Of a stretch of 64,000 bases of DNA, positions 63,823 through 64,000 are shown piece after piece. The notes under the pieces are model-generated. The model saw only the letters and a list, made by a program, of their open reading frames with translations, was not told the origin of the DNA and did no database searches. The stretch lies in the NCBI GenBank assembly GCA_035574295.1, contig DATLYX010000076.1:1-64000 (forward strand). Reading direction: 5' to 3'. The position numbers and the translations under genes are program-made. The DNA comes from PNAI01 sp035574295 (lineage in GTDB: Bacteria > Pseudomonadota > Alphaproteobacteria > Rhizobiales > Xanthobacteraceae). Position 1 is the first letter of the stretch; every line of letters starts with the position of its first letter.

Positions 63823-64000
63823 TTGCGCAACCTCAAGATCCTTTCGAGGCGCAGGCACCGACACACGGCGTCGACGCATGACACGTGCCGCGGGCGCCTC
63901 CCCGATGTCGTATCCGCAACGGTACGTAGGGAATGGTTAATGGAAGCTTTCGGCCCGCCGCCGCGCCGGCATTTTTTGCCGGCCCGCTGCCCCTAAAAGG

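Overview
The window (roughly 65 % G+C by eye) reads as chromosomal DNA of an alphaproteobacterium of the order Hyphomicrobiales (Rhizobiales), probably near the Nitrobacteraceae/Xanthobacteraceae (Bradyrhizobium, Rhodopseudomonas, Pseudolabrys-like). The reasons are the order purC-purS-purQ-purL-bolA-grxD, an ATPase-inhibitor zeta-type gene (DUF1476), the cckA-flhB-fliR-fliQ-fliE-flgC-flgB and fliL-fliM-motE flagellar blocks, CtrA-type TTAA-N7-TTAA sites, a GTTC-N7-GTTC SOS box at recA, several Bug/TctC periplasmic binding proteins and abundant intergenic palindromes. Lineage is inferred from gene content, not from a tree. I saw no rRNA, tRNA, CRISPR array, insertion sequence or prophage.

Layout. 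1-4.3 kb: a 5'-truncated FAD monooxygenase, murI, rpsD, two paralogous small membrane proteins and the convergent grxD. 4.3-9.8 kb (minus): the purine run purC, purS, a secreted hypothetical, purQ, purL, then bolA, ridA and grxD. 10-19 kb: a zeta-type ATPase inhibitor, a TrmJ-like methyltransferase fused to a degenerate DUF559 domain, icd, a CPA2 antiporter, alaS and recA. 19.5-34 kb: accessory metabolism with Bug receptors, two alpha/beta hydrolases, a MarR regulator divergent from a luciferase-like oxidoreductase, an L,D-transpeptidase, an exported PIMT, an MBL hydrolase, an SDR and a coupled tryptophan dioxygenase/kynureninase-like pair.

34-48.7 kb: a large VWA/RTX adhesin-like protein, a TauE-like permease convergent with a split YeeE/YedE pair, class I fumarase, a block of large palindromic repeats, a second luciferase-like oxidoreductase, a SET-domain methyltransferase with a basic tail, small secreted proteins, a GYD protein, a cytochrome c, a PilZ protein, a third Bug receptor, a poorly coding stretch and a cupin. 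48.7-64 kb: the CckA kinase followed by flagellar export, rod and switch genes and a 1167-residue TPR protein.

The most coherent system is CckA plus CtrA-like sites. Three perfect TTAA-N7-TTAA sites lie upstream of the flgB operon, the TPR gene and the RTX adhesin, which suggests that motility, the TPR protein and adhesion share CtrA control. The more unusual single genes are the SET-domain protein, the methyltransferase-DUF559 fusion, the twin small membrane proteins and the iterated 15-bp operator between the MarR and luciferase-like genes.
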